DNA of 64,000 nt from Nectonema munidae. Taxonomy: Eukaryota; Nematomorpha; Nectonematoida; Nectonematidae. The stretch covers positions 1,040,501 through 1,104,500 of the forward strand of contig JAUIRK010000570.1 of NCBI GenBank assembly GCA_030549495.1. The letters are read 5' to 3'. Position numbers and translations under genes: made by a program. Below the pieces are notes generated by a model, which made no database searches, was not told the DNA's origin, and saw nothing but the letters and a program-made list of their open reading frames with translations. Shown in pieces: positions 33,491 through 45,770 of this stretch (within the stretch, counting starts at the first letter, position 1; every line of letters starts with the position of its first letter).

Positions 33491-34449
33491 TAGTCGAACT
33501 TTTTTTAATTTTGGACCCCCCCCCCCCTCCCTACCTCGGTCGTGATTTTTACCCCTCCTGTTCTATTTTTTATTGCAGAGCATCTAGAATTAGTTCACCC
33601 CTCCCTGGTAGAAGACATATATATGATCTCTAACTTATCTATCAATTATGGCAAAACATTGTATATATTTTTAAGTAATCAAAAAATCCCTCTATTTCGA
33701 AAAATGTGAATTAACATTAGAAAAAGTCGAGGAGACGTTTTCAACATATGTTAAAATTAAAATCAATTTTTTCACAAGATAAATCATCTCATTTTAGACT
33801 TCTATTATCTTTGTATATATTTCTTTCTCCATTTACATAGAAATATTCAAGTTCCCTTCAGAGCGCTATCCTACTAGATAGATTGATAACTTAATCACAT
33901 CTTTAGTTTACGCGAAATATACTTAATCTTAAATTTATAATGCCTCAATTTATTCTTTCTTGTGTCTGAAACAAAAAATGAAAGAAATTTTTGTTTTGAA
34001 GTATTAAAAAATAAAAGTTGCTATTTATACAGGGCCTGCAATGAAACTTGTTTTAATTAAAATATTAACCACAACAGTTAATAATATATTTATTTCTTCT
34101 TATCTATGTAGTGTTTTTGATACATTAAATGTTTAATATAATCTTTTATTGTGGAACTGTAAATAAGATTTTTTTGTTAATTAATGTAGGCCAACTTTTA
34201 ATATTGTAATAGAATATGCCTTCTAATTTAATATCCTTGTAAAATTGCATAAATGTCCATTTATTTTCCCTTTTTTTGTTTAACCCAAACAACACCTATA
34301 CATTCCTATTTGGTTTTCAAAAAATTAAATATATTAGTTATTCCAATGATTTATTGAGATCAAACAAATTATTGCTAAACCATTGATAAATAACCTAACA
34401 TCAAAAAAGTACGCACCCTTTGCTAATTCTAGCAAAAATAATTCCTTTC
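33491..34449. other. spacer, no gene recognised
   Basis: A poly-C/CT-rich patch lies at 33515-33560; otherwise AT-rich with no supported feature. Confidence 0.4.
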
Positions 34450-34640
34450 CTGTAGGCCAAAAATTAGTTGGAAGAAAGTAGTGAAAAGAGACATGAAAAA
34501 AGAGGATTTATAAGGTAGGAGATGAAGAGAATAGAAATGAATGGAAAACAAAATTAAGTAGTTTCTTCTTTCCATAATTGTAAGATCGGGCTAGACGCCA
34601 GCTTGCTGGAAGCCGTAAAACTGATTATTATTATTATCCC
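34450..34640 (+). pseudogene. LINE (RTE-like) 3' end with (ATT)n tail
   Basis: KKVVKRDMKKEDL and MKRIEMNGKQN in neighbouring frames resemble the WKxxVxxDMKxxG...DRxxWK tail of RTE-type LINE proteins. GCTTGCTGGAAGCCGTAAAA and then a GATTATTATTATTAT run end the element, a usual LINE 3' tail. The rest of the element is absent. Confidence 0.55.
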
Positions 34641-35046
34641 TAACTTTGGCAAAAAAAAGACAATGTTGTCATGTTTGCACTAAAAATAAAAAGATAATAG
34701 AATATTTATTTTTTGTGGAACCTTGGAGAAATTTTTTGCATTCAAGAATAGCGTAACTGTTTTTTGTAGGAAATAAAATAATTATATTCAAATATTTAAA
34801 TTGTTTTCAAGTATATTTTTAAATAGGAATTTTTAAACATTAGATGCACAATGAAATACCTGTGTCACATTCCATATTCAAGAATTTTAATCAATCAAAG
34901 CAAAAATTTGATATTTTACCAAAAATAATACTACAAATGTTTTTACATGCTGTAACCTCTGGATCACCGCTCCAATTCAATTTCTGTTGTGACCCACTGC
35001 TAAATTGAATGAAAAGAAAATATTTGGTTTTCTGATATGTACAAAC
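34641..35046. other. spacer, no gene recognised
   Basis: AT-rich, nothing supported. Confidence 0.4.
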
Positions 35047-35407
35047 TAGAGATGTATCGGATGTGAAATTTTTTGTATCCGCGGATGCGGATTAATTTTT
35101 TTGCGGATGTGGATGCATATAGTTGCTATTCTAAGCAAACGCAAGTTTTATACTTCTTAAAAATTTAGAGAGAAGATGCCAATGTATATGTGTTGTCATA
35201 AAGAAATACCTATCATAAAAATGTGGGATAAAGTAAAAATCGACAAATTCGAAAAAAAACGAAGAAGAAAAATGTTTGAAAATTGGGCATGCGGACGTTA
35301 TTGCTGATGTTGAAACTTAAATGATCCTCGGATGAGGATGTTTAGAGGATGTAAAAATTTTGGCGAATAATCCACAGCTGTAGATGCGGTTATCCAATAC
35401 ATCTCTA
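35047..35407. mobile_element. MITE with TAGAGATGTATYGGAT ends
   Basis: The left end is TAGAGATGTATCGGAT and the right end in reverse complement is TAGAGATGTATTGGAT. The GCGGATG motif recurs inside, near both ends. About 360 bp, non-coding. No clear target duplication was found, so the superfamily is open (hAT is likely). Confidence 0.65.
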
Positions 35408-36829
35408 ATATATATATAATATACACGACTTTTTTCTTTTTTATATATAAGTCTCGGTTCAAATTAAGCATTGTAACATTTTGTTAGTTATAAATGCATA
35501 GTATATTTGGCATGGAATCCGATACATATCTAGTGCAAACCTCTAGATAAAAAATGGAAATTAATAGAACTTGAAAATAATATTTGAGAAATTTAAATTC
35601 TTTTAATTAGGCATAATTTTAGAAAGTAGAATAAAAATTTTTAATTTTTGAGTTAATTTTTTTAAGTTTCAGAGACTTATACGAAAGTGAGTTATTTCAT
35701 AACTGAAAAGTTAGGAAAGAAAGAAAAATCTTTTATCGATAGACTAAAAATGTTATTTCTCTTATCTTGGTGAATATTGTCTAGACTCTAGAGAAAAGAA
35801 AGTTATTTGCTAAAAAGTTTATCTCGCTATAAAATGCCTAGGATGTCTTATTTAGCTCACAAATTTGAAAGTATATAAATAAATGTTATTAATGATTATT
35901 ATTAAAGCCACAATTGGTAATTTTCTTAAGAGAAATTACTTCTCAATTCTAGTTTTTGGAAGATGTGTCATTTAAGGACATACCGAAAATAATGTATTTG
36001 ATAACGTGAGTTTGAGTTAAAAAAAGTAATACTGATAGAAAATAAAGTGAGTTCCTTGACCAGAGGTGGCTAACCAGTATAAATTAAGAAAAAAATGGAC
36101 TTTTCCATTATTATATTTTAATCTACCATTGCTTTCATCAGTAACAACCTTGTACCCAAAATCTGAATATGCAGGATCTAGTGACAAGGTTAAATAAGGT
36201 TGTTGATTTTATAAAATCCAAAAAATTTTACTAAAAAAAATTGTTTTAACTAAAATTGTTAATTTTTAGAGAGTCATTGATGTATAAATGAGATTTCTTT
36301 TTCAATTATCACAATCAGAATATTCTTCCATTAAGAAATATGCTGGACCAAATGTACAGTTTTATTGGATGATTTATTTTCTATATTTTATAACTTTAGA
36401 AATGTACGGGAATAGAAATGCGTCTATTTAGTGATGATATACAGTAAGCAATTGAGAAATGACTATTAATTGTCATATGGAACTTATTCGACTGAAAAAC
36501 AGAAGCTATTTATGAACACTTCATAGAAAAAATGGTTTGCAAGTTTTATAAATTTAACTTAGTAAAGTTTCCTGAAATTTATGAGCTAGGAAAAAAAGAT
36601 TTGTATTTAGGAAAGCATAAACTTTTGCGAGAATTTTAACAGTTCTGCGATACAAAATAAAAAATTGACGCAGACATCAAAAAAGAAATCAAAAACAAAC
36701 ATCCCACTAAATAATTGATATTGTATTTTTACCTATATAATAAAAGAACTATTTTATTGCTTGTTTCCTTGTACAATTTTATATTATAATTGAAATAGTG
36801 TTTTCTTATTTCTTTAATTATGTGCGGTT
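35408..36829. other. spacer, no gene recognised
   Basis: AT-rich, no coding or repeat signal supported. Confidence 0.4.
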
Positions 36830-37197
36830 TTTTACCCTGGTTTTCTTCCTATGAAGAATTCAAAGGTTTTTACGGTTAGGTAGTGCTCTAGCGACGCGAT
36901 TCTACGTGGTTAGTAATCAAGCTATCACTAGACAATAAGTTTGTTTCCCAAAATGGGAGCGTTCGCGTTAGGATTGTATCGTTCTCTCAGTTGTATTTAT
37001 ATATTGTCACATAAATTCTTGTAAAATAATATATATAACAAGATATAGCTATTCTTTGGTAACAAGGGCCGATAGGTGTTTAGTGGGATGGAAAGTCTAG
37101 TTAGACTTGGACTAAGCATTCCGGGCGGGCCACGATATCCGAAAGGATGGGTGCGAACGTCACAAAACAACTTAATTAATTAATTAATAATTAATTA
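36830..37197 (+). repeat. GC-richer hairpin block ending in (TTAA)n-like tail
   Basis: At 37065-37165: a stem GGGATG/CATTCC encloses GTCTA-GT-TAGAC, and ATCC-GAAA-GGAT forms a GNRA-type tetraloop hairpin. A TTAATTAATTAATTAAT tail follows (37172-37197). The sequence ends like a LINE 3' UTR with a simple-repeat tail. No reverse transcriptase was seen upstream, so it may be a 5'-truncated copy or a SINE. Confidence 0.4.
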
Positions 37198-38955
37198 TGT
37201 GTTTATTATGTCATATATACTTTTGCGGCTTAGTAGTCGTAAGAGAATCAAAATTTTGGCCCACTGAGCAAAAAGGTTGATCATCCATGCTCTAGATATT
37301 GAGGGGGTCCAGTAGACACTAGTTGGTGTATTTTATGATTTTTATTTTTTGCCAAGATTTAGACACTGCCACCATTGTAAATTCCTCATTTTAAACCTTT
37401 CCCCCGTATCTTTCGTTAAGTTTTCCTCTATCACATTTCCAAAAAAATGGGGATTGGAGTACACTCACCCCCCCCTCCAGTATTATAGAATTTTTTGAAA
37501 AAAACGTTATTTGGGTAATTTTTTTATATGTTTATTTTGATATTTTCTAAACACTCGGGAAATTAATTGCTTTTCACAAACACATAATACTTTATACAAA
37601 TACTTTTTTTTTCTGAGATTAAAAACTGGAAAACCTATGAATGCTGATGAAGTAACTACTGCTCTTACCATGACAGACTCTGATGAGTGGGATAATGAAA
37701 ATAGACAAAATGATAATGTGGACTGTGGACAGTGATACAGCCTCTTTGTTTGAGAAATCAACAGCTAACCAGACTGTACATCAAGAGTCTCACTCTGATA
37801 AAATTGGTTATGATCCATTAGATAGTGATGCAGAAATTGTTTCAAGTGATGTCGACGATAAAGAAAACTAAGAATTACCAGAAATTAAGCCGTTTGAGAT
37901 ATTATGCCAAAAATGTCTAATTTAGCAAACATTTCAAAATAGCAAAATAGCACCCAAACATAAAATCCTATATTATTATTTTTAAATTCTAATAAAGCAC
38001 CCCAGTGTAAAATTAGAAGAACATATTAAAGGGGTGTAAGAATGATTTTCTAAACCATGTGCCCATGTCCTGAGAGAACGTATGCTACCCATTGTCATTT
38101 GCCAGTCTTGAAACTACAAAAATCTCTTACTGTGCATAAGTTGTGCAAGTCTGAGAAAAATTGAGAAAACATATTTTAGGTCATCAGGACAATAAATGAG
38201 GCAAGTTTAAGACAAACTCTTTTAAATAGTAATCGCACACTGTATGTTTACGCAAAAGCAATTTGCTCACATCATTATGGTTCTTAAAATGTATAAATAA
38301 TAAGCTGCAAAATTAATAACACAATATTTTCATATGTAGGAGGCAAATGTATAAACTTGAGAATATATTATAAATTCCACATTTTTTGGGTTAATATTGT
38401 CTTAATTTATTTAATAAACAAACTTTTGATGATCAATTCACCTGTGAGTAAATTAGCTTTTACCTTCAAATTATTTTAAAATAAACTTATCCATACACAG
38501 CAAATTGAACATGCACAATTTGATTCTGCAAATACTTTTTTCACTCTAAACAACATGAGATCATGTTCGATAAAAGCTCATAAAATTTATCAGATGTCTG
38601 GCAAGACCTCCGGGGAGACAACTCGCCAAACTTGCCAGCCTTATTATATATTTAAATGTGTAAATCGTAAAATGCTTAAAAAATATACTTAAAATAAAAA
38701 TTTTCAAAAAATATTTTACATACATATTGAAAGCCACATTTCAAAAATTCTACCTAAAATATTTATATATTTTTATTTCTCGTGAAATTTTTCAATAATT
38801 CCCTTATAGATGGGCTGTATATTTAATGATAAATAATTAATTCAGCAATGAAATTTTTATAAAAACTGTTGTAAAATGACATGGGGAAAAAAATTACTGG
38901 CTGCTAATCTAACTAAACCGAGCACGTTTAGCCCTCCTTTGTTTGATTCTTGTTC
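37198..38955. other. region with an unidentified acidic open frame
   Basis: A frame at 37635-37720 reads MNADEVTTALTMTDSDEWDN, and a shifted frame at 37723-37871 reads FEKSTANQTVHQESHSDKIG then DPLDSDAEIVSSDVDDKEN. The acidic, serine-rich composition is like the N-terminal region of transposases (piggyBac or hAT), but no catalytic domain follows. I do not recognise it. The rest is AT-rich. Confidence 0.3.
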
Positions 38956-39278
38956 TTTATTTTACCCTTCCCTTAGTTTACTAATTAAGAGGGAGCTTTG
39001 AACTATAAATCTCAATCCGACCTCTATTGTTTTGCTTACAAATACGCTCTCAGCTTCTAGTCTACTTCATTTCCCTATACTTTATATGGTATATAATTTT
39101 GCTCTTAATTCTAAAATGATCCTACCTGAGTTGCTCTACTTTCATCAGCAATATATTTTGTGCAATTTATGTCCGAAAAACCTTTTCAGAGATTTATTTA
39201 GCTCAGAATTTAAGCGATTTCCTGACTTTTCTATTGAAAAGAATCCCTTTCTTGATCATGTCTTTTTTTATATCAATA
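38956..39278 (+). pseudogene. unidentified coding-like segment, left half (split by hAT B)
   Basis: An open frame to 39283 contains LPELLYFHQQYILC, KNLFRDLFSSEFKRFPDF and KNPFLDHVF. The spacing (LFxxLF...F...PFxDHVFxF) faintly recalls the middle of Brix-domain proteins such as BRX1, but the match is weak. It has no ATG-led start and is cut at its 3' side by hAT B. Confidence 0.25.
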
Positions 39279-39832
39279 CATAGGCGTAGCTAAGCTGGGG
39301 CCTGAGGGGCCGTGCCCCCTCATGTACCTTGGTGTGCCCCAAATGTACCTTGAAAATAAAAATTTTACTTTTTATACTTGAATTTCATGGTTAGGGTTAG
39401 AATTAGCGTAATAATTTTACCATTATAATTTCTTTGGCAATTATGTTCTCGATTTTTTAAACTAGACATTTTCGATGAGATGTTTTCGATTAATTTTTTC
39501 GCTATATTTTCCTAATTTTTTTTAACACTTATATACAACAAAAGATTGAAATAAATTGCTGAATTGATTGCGTTTCCTGACCTTTAATTAACCTTTTAAT
39601 AGTTATTAACTCATTTTATTTTTTTACATTCCCTTTTCATTTTGTTATATTTTTTTCTTTCATTGTGATAGTAAACTACCTTTGCTTTAATTTTATTTGT
39701 ATCGTAGATGGAGCTTGAAGATTGTCCAACTGCTAAACGTGCTAAGACGAATGATGCTATTTATAATAGTGATTTGGTTACAGCCTTAAAAATATAGAGG
39801 GTCATTATTTAAACAAAATAGGGAAAGTTAAT

Positions 39833-40039
39833 ATGGCGAGTATTGTTAAGGTTATCTTATCAGATGTGAAAGATGTTTTCATAGACAAAATGTCTTTATT
39901 ATTATCGAATTATAAAGCACTGGAAAAACCAGATAAATGTGTCAAAACTGATTCCAATATAATTAGTAAAAGAGAGGGACGGGCTGAAAGTGTTGATCAT
40001 ATAGTTAATTCTATTAATATCAAAACTAACATTGTCAAG
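39833..40039 (+). pseudogene. LINE ORF1-like segment, left part (interrupted by hAT A)
   Basis: Reads MASIVKVILSDVKDVFIDKM and ESVDHIVNSINIKTNIVK, low-complexity and charged. hAT A is inserted after this point, and the same type of sequence resumes at 44025. The downstream half has the KINPKENNLQ motif of LINE ORF1 nucleic-acid-binding proteins. The identity is inferred from that half. Confidence 0.35.
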
Positions 40040-43000
40040 CAGAGGCGTAGCAAGAGGGGAGGGGGCAAGGGGGCAGTGCCCCCCTAAATACCTTTCCTGC
40101 CCCCCCCTTCAAATACCTTTCCTCTTCTCCCTTATAAACACTTTCTTTGCCCCACCTAATCCTCCTCCTTAGTTTATTTTTGTATAAATGTAAATCCTGT
40201 TTGTCAACTCAATCTTTTCGCTAATACTTAAGAATCATATATGCTTCCGATTAATTAGCACTTTGATGTATGATGATAAGGATGAGTTGAGGATGACTAT
40301 GATGATGATACAGAAGCATATTCGTGTATAACAACTAGCATTGGCCCAATTTTGCACATAGTGAAAATGCTTTTCTGGATAGAGGCGAGATTTATTGTGT
40401 ATCTACTGTCACATAAGACATGAGGGGATATGCAAATGTTTCATCACATCAATAATAATCACTGCTACAGAAGAGTATCTGTTTCTTTTCATGTCAGCAT
40501 TGCTTACATAAAAACAATATAATTCATACAACCCATTGTTGCATAGCCGTTGAATAATTTTAATCGCCTTATATTCATATTCTAACAAAAGAAGTCTGCT
40601 AAAGTTAGTTTGTAAGTTTTAGTTAGCTACGTTTATCATTATATATATAAAAAAATTTCTAGATTAAAATTTGAGGATGCCAACATACAGAAAGGCATTG
40701 AAAGTCTGCTCCAATATAAAAGGTCAGGCTAAAATAGACCAAGTTTTTAAAAGTAAGACGTTGCAAAATGATGAGAATCAAAGCTCTTCCTGTGGTAACA
40801 CTTCAGCGTCTTGTAGAAATGATGAGATAGCAGAAAGCTCTCAAAACACGTAATTTTACAGCAGTATTTTTACAGAAGGATAATATTTCTTTGTAAAGTT
40901 GATTATCAAATAATAATCAACTGTTGATATAAATTGATTTTTTGAATTCTTTTTTTTTAATAGTGCAAAAGTAAATAAACCCATTCAATTTGAAAGTTCA
41001 ACATTAAATGATGTAAAACCGAATCAGCCAAAACTTCCCAAATATGACCCAAAAAAATATGGAAATTCAGTCCACGACTTTAAAGAAGAGTGGTTCGAAA
41101 AAAGGCAATGGTTAGAATTTTGTATTTTTAAAAAGGCAGCATTCTGCTTCAGCTGTAGAAATTTTCAAGTGGGCCAAAATGAAAAGGAGGATGGATTTAC
41201 GAAAAGCGGATACACGAATTGGAAAAACGCCCTAGACAAAGATAAGGGGTTTAATAAACATGAAAAATCATTAACTCACGTTACGTCATTTTCAATGTGG
41301 GTTGAATGGAAAAAAAGATATGAAAGCAATAAAGAGGTTTCCCCTCTGTCAATGATAGCCAACTAGAGAAAAATAGGTTGTCTTTATGTTTTTTTTTCAT
41401 TTTCCATTTCTATCATTGGTTTTTATATTAAGATATTATATTAAAACAATAGTAGAGATAGTGCAATTTCTAGCAGTACATGAGCTGGCCTTCAGAGGTC
41501 ATGATCAAAATACCTATAGCCAAGAAAATAACAATGAATCAGAATCTTCAAATGGTTTATTCTTGGAATTATTCAAGTTTAGTCTTAAAAAAGATGACAA
41601 GCTTCGTGAGGTATTATTTTTTTGTTAGCCTTATCGCATAAAATTTATGAAGTTTTTACTAGATCACACAAAGTATTCCAAAAAATGCCAAATATACATG
41701 CCCTGAAATCCAGAACGAAATTATTGAAATTCTAGCCTCTTATGTTTTGAACAAAGTAGTTGAAGAAATAAATTCTGATGAAGTTAGTTTTTTATGTCTA
41801 AAAGCCGATTGCACTAAAGATATAAATAATGATGAAAACATATCCATTGTAAGATTTTTTAAATCAAATAAAATTGCTATAATAGCTTACTATAATAAAA
41901 AGTACTAAAGTTTCATCATTTTCTTGATATTTATTCTAAAAAAATGGAATATTCCTTCTAATTTGAATTTTAATATTGAAGTTTTTTTTACTACCATCAA
42001 TGGTTATATTTAAAAAGCAAAAAGGTAACTTAATGTTAACTGCCTTTAAACCTTTTATTTCTCTGTTAATTTAATTTAAACAAAAATATTATATTACTCA
42101 ATTTTAGGTACTAAGGTACTATTATAATGGGGAATGTAAAGAAAATTTGATAAACGTTTGCAAAATTTCTGATTTATCAGCCAAAGGTATTGCCGACTGT
42201 ATGCTAAATACGCTGGAAGAATTAAATATAAAAAAAGAAAAAATTGTTTGTCAATGCTATGATGGAGCATCTGTTATGTCAGGTTGGTGTGTTTCTTTTA
42301 TCAAATTAATCCTTGTTTATCAAATATTATTTAGGGTGTTAAAAATGGTGTGCAAAAACTAATATCAGAGGCTTTGAATCGAAATGTTCCATATGTTCAT
42401 TGTATGAACCATCAACTCCATCTTGTAATTGTTAATGCACTGAGCTATATAAATGATATATCAATATGCTTAACTGTTTGTAAACTCATTTATAATTTTA
42501 TTAAAAAACTAAGTGTGTCAAAAGTTTACGATGGCAAAAAAATAAAAAGAATAATTGAACAGAGATGGAGTCGTTTTTCCGAATCAATACATTCCATAAT
42601 CGAAAATTTTGACCAACTTTTAGAAGTATTTCGACTTTGTGCTTTTAACAAATCGAACCATGAGCTTAGTATTGAAGCTCAAGGTTTATTAGCACAAACA
42701 AAAAAGAAAAAATTTATTTTTGTTTTACACCTTCTTGATAGCATCTTCAAAATTCTGCTTCCAATTAATACCTACGCACAAGTAATGAAAATTTTATCGT
42801 CTTCATCTATACCTATTTTTTATGTAAAATTTCAGGGCCTCAATAGCGATGTTTTTTCAATCTCCTAAATTTTTCTCGCAGTTAAAGATGAACTAACTAA
42901 ATTCAGGAACGATGAAACGTCGTTTCAAAACTTGATAAAAATTTGTGATAATTATAGTTCTTCTACAAATTATACATCTAAACGAATTAAGAAAACGCCA

Positions 43001-44024
43001 AAAAAGTTTGAAAAAAGTATAATACTGACTTCAACTGGACAAAGAAACGAAAATATCTCTCCATATTTAATTATCTATAATGAAGTCATTGATAAAACTG
43101 TAGAAGAAATGAATAATTTTTAATTTTTTTAGTAAAAAATTTTTACTCATCTATTTTGATAATTTCTTAAGATTTTCGGAAATTCAAAGCAATTTGCTAA
43201 GAAACATTGAAAACCTTTGGCCTGGGAGCACAGATTTTTTGAACTTAACTAATATGAGTTCTCTTTTAGACAATCTTGGAATAAAACATGATGCATATTT
43301 TGAAGGCCAAGTGTTGGTTGCAAAGAATTTCTTAATGAAAGAATACAATTCATCAAACCATGAATGTTTGGGTGATGTTTTGACTGTTTTAAAGCCTTTG
43401 AAAGATGAATTTAAAAGTGTGTATGACTTGTATGTGGGTATAATTCCAAAAAATGAAACATAAATTTTTGATAATGTTTCGTTTTTCATTCAAAGGTGCA
43501 ATTACTATTGGAGTAAGCATTGCTTCATGCGAACGAGCTTTTTCTTGCCTCAAACGAATTTTAAGGAGCCAAAGATGTTCAATGCTTCACGAAAGGAAAA
43601 AAAAATCTCATGATTCTTTCATTTCTTAAAAAATATACACAAAAAATAGATATGGATGAAGTATTGAAGCTTTTTTCAAGAAAATCAAGAAGAGTTCAAC
43701 TTTTCTAAGAAAGTCATCAAAATAAAATTTTGAGTAACTTTGATTGTTATTATCAACATAATATGACAGTTTAAATGTAAATAAATCTTAGATATAAATT
43801 ATGTAAATTCAGCTCTATTTGTGCCGACTTCAATGCGATAGAAATTTGTAGACTTTTTTGTAGTTTACAAACTGATGTATCCAAAACATGTTTGCTTGTA
43901 TAAAAAATCTCTGAATCAGTTTAGAAAAAACAGGTAAATTCGCCACTTAATTAATTTTGTAAGTTATTCTGAATTTAACTTGCCCCCCTAAGTTCCATTT
44001 TCTCGCTACGCCACTGTTGTCAAG
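40032..44024 (+). mobile_element. hAT element A, TTF-zinc-finger type, nested in B
   Basis: A spans 40040-44016 (3977 bp). The ends are CAGAGGCGTAGC and, in reverse complement, CAGTGGCGTAGC, each followed by a G-rich subterminal tract. The 8-bp duplication TTGTCAAG is perfect (40032-40039 and 44017-44024). A close relative lies inverted at 51039-55271. Relative to that copy, A lacks about 240 bp near 40362. It inserted after B had already inserted, since it interrupts B's interior. Confidence 0.92.
40677..43732 (+). CDS. hAT transposase of element A, multi-exon
   Basis: Exon 1 (40677-40849) starts MPTYRKALKVCSNIKGQA. The intron 40850-40963 is GT-AG. Exon 2 (from 40964) carries the TTF zinc finger: FKEEWFEKRQWLEF, FCFSCRNF, SGYTNWKNAL and NKHEKSLTHV. 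Later come EIVQFLAVHELAFRGHD (41450), YTCPEIQNEIIEILASYV, LKADCTKDINN (first catalytic Asp, about 41810), then VCQCYDGASVMSG (second Asp region, 42250), YVHCMNHQLHLVIVNAL (42400), and SIASCERAFSCLKRIL in the dimerisation domain (about 43520). Exon edges such as GAG/GTATTA and TTTTAG/GTACTA suggest at least five introns. A stop after SPLSMIAN sits in the same place in copy C, so it is probably intronic. C-terminal frameshifts near 43600-43680 suggest this copy is inactive. Confidence 0.75.
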
Positions 44025-44267
44025 CCTAACAAAGCAAAAATTATCGAGTTGAAAAAAGACATTGTTTCTAAGATTAATCCCAAAGAAAACAATCTACAAG
44101 TATTAGATATAAAAGTAAAGAATGATGGAACAGCTTCCATTAAAGTTGATAATAATAATAATAAGCAACAAAATACTATCACCAATGCTATTAAAAATAG
44201 TTTTGATATTGTTCCCAAGAAAACATCAAACCTAGGTTTTTTATCAAAGGTATTTCAAAAGATCTGA
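44025..44267 (+). pseudogene. LINE ORF1-like segment, right part
   Basis: The frame reads KAKIIELKKDIVSKINPKEN, then NLQVLDIKVKNDGTASIKVD, then NTITNAIKNSFD. The pattern (E/K-rich helix, KINPxE..., two strands with NGG/NDG-type turn) is that of the RRM-like domain in LINE ORF1 proteins. It is the continuation of 39833-40039 across hAT A. Confidence 0.4.
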
Positions 44268-45060
44268 AGAGTAACAACGAACAACAACAACACGTTGTTT
44301 TTGGAAATCATTCTTTTATCACTATTATATTTTCAATTAGGTAAGAAATCTCTTTCGGACAATTTTTAATATATGTAGATAATTTTGCAATTTATCTTGA
44401 ATGAGGTTCTATATTTGAAAATATACAATTTATCTGAATATATTTGAAGCAGCATATTAAATCCTTCTCAACTTCCCAAGTAATTTTCTAAATAATATAA
44501 TTCTAAATTAAATTAGAATTTTTCCATTTTTTAAATTTTAAATTATTTAAATATTATTTTTAAATTTGAAATTTAGACGTTTTTAAAATTTTGAAATTCA
44601 ATAATGTATTTATATAATAGTTATGGGTTATATAATATATATATTTGAGTTATGGCATCGTCAAAAATTATGATTCAGGAATGTAAATTTATATATTTAC
44701 GTGGCTATGTTTTTGTCATTTAAACTTAAAACAAAGACATTTTTGGAATTAGCGCAAAAAACTAAGCTGATATGTATAATATTTAGCATACGCAAAAATT
44801 TTTTTTTCAAATATACAGTACTGGCAAAATTTTGGGTATATAGGAAATTCCTATGTTGAAATTTTGAGCTAAAATATCTCGAGAAGTACAAATCGTGTGA
44901 AAACTGGAGATGGCTCATTCAAAAGAGCATTAAAGACTATCGATTTGGTATCTAAAATCTCAGAAAATATGTTATTCTGTATGTTTTTTGGTTGATCGAA
45001 AATTCAAAATTTTCAAATTTGGACAAGGCAGACGATCTGCTAGTGAGTTTATCTTAGTTG
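44268..45060. other. interior of hAT B, no coding recognised
   Basis: AT-rich sequence between the ORF1-like segment and the hAT C-terminal remnant. Confidence 0.4.
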
Positions 45061-45237
45061 TTTGTTTCTTTTTTGAAGCGCATTTTGTCTGAACAAAGAT
45101 CATCAATGCTCCATGAACGAAAGTGAAATCTTATAATTTTATCATATTTGAGAAATTATACAAGGAACACTAATCTTGATGACCTTATGAGGGTGTTGCT
45201 GAAAATTCTCGCAGAATTCAATTGTTTTCAATCTATA
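45061..45237 (+). pseudogene. hAT dimerisation-domain remnant of element B
   Basis: Reads LKRILSEQRSSMLHERK, then NLIILSYLRNYTRNTNLDDL. Element A's end reads CLKRILRSQRCSMLHERK in the same region, so B belongs to the same hAT group as A but is older. Confidence 0.65.
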
Positions 45238-45770
45238 AATGAAATTGGCATTGTTGATTTGATATGAAAACGTGTATATTTCTTGTAAAATTTTAATGAA
45301 TCTTATCTAAGACAGATTTTAGAAATAAACTGTAACTTTGTTTCACACTTATAAATATTTTCAAATTCTAAATGCAAAAACAATCCATAAATGAAATAGG
45401 CATTGTTGATTTTTTATAAAAGCGTGTATATTTCATGTAAAATTTTAATTAATGTTCTCGGAGACAGATTTTAAAAATAAACCGCAAATTTGTTTTACAT
45501 TGATTAGCATTTTCAAATTCTAAATGCAAAAAGAATTTATAAATGAAATTGCGATTGTTGATTTGTTATAATAATGTGTATATTCCATGTAATGAATGTT
45601 TTCAGAGACAGATTTTAGAAGTAAACCGCAGGTTTGTTACACACTTATATGTATTTTCAATTTCTAAATTCCAAAAAGAAGTCTAAAAATGAAATCAGTA
45701 TGCCCGATTTGATATAAAAAATATATTTCATGTAAAATTTGAAGGTATATTTTATTAGATATATTTCTCA
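45238..45770. repeat. tandem repeat, about 150-bp unit, 3.6 copies
   Basis: Units begin AAATGAAATTGGCATTGTTG at about 45238, 45388, 45538 and 45686. Each has GTGTATATTT, GTAAAATTTTAA, GAGACAGATTTTA and TTTTCAAATTCTAAATGCAA. The fourth copy is partial. The array lies in the 3' untranslated part of hAT B. Confidence 0.85.
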
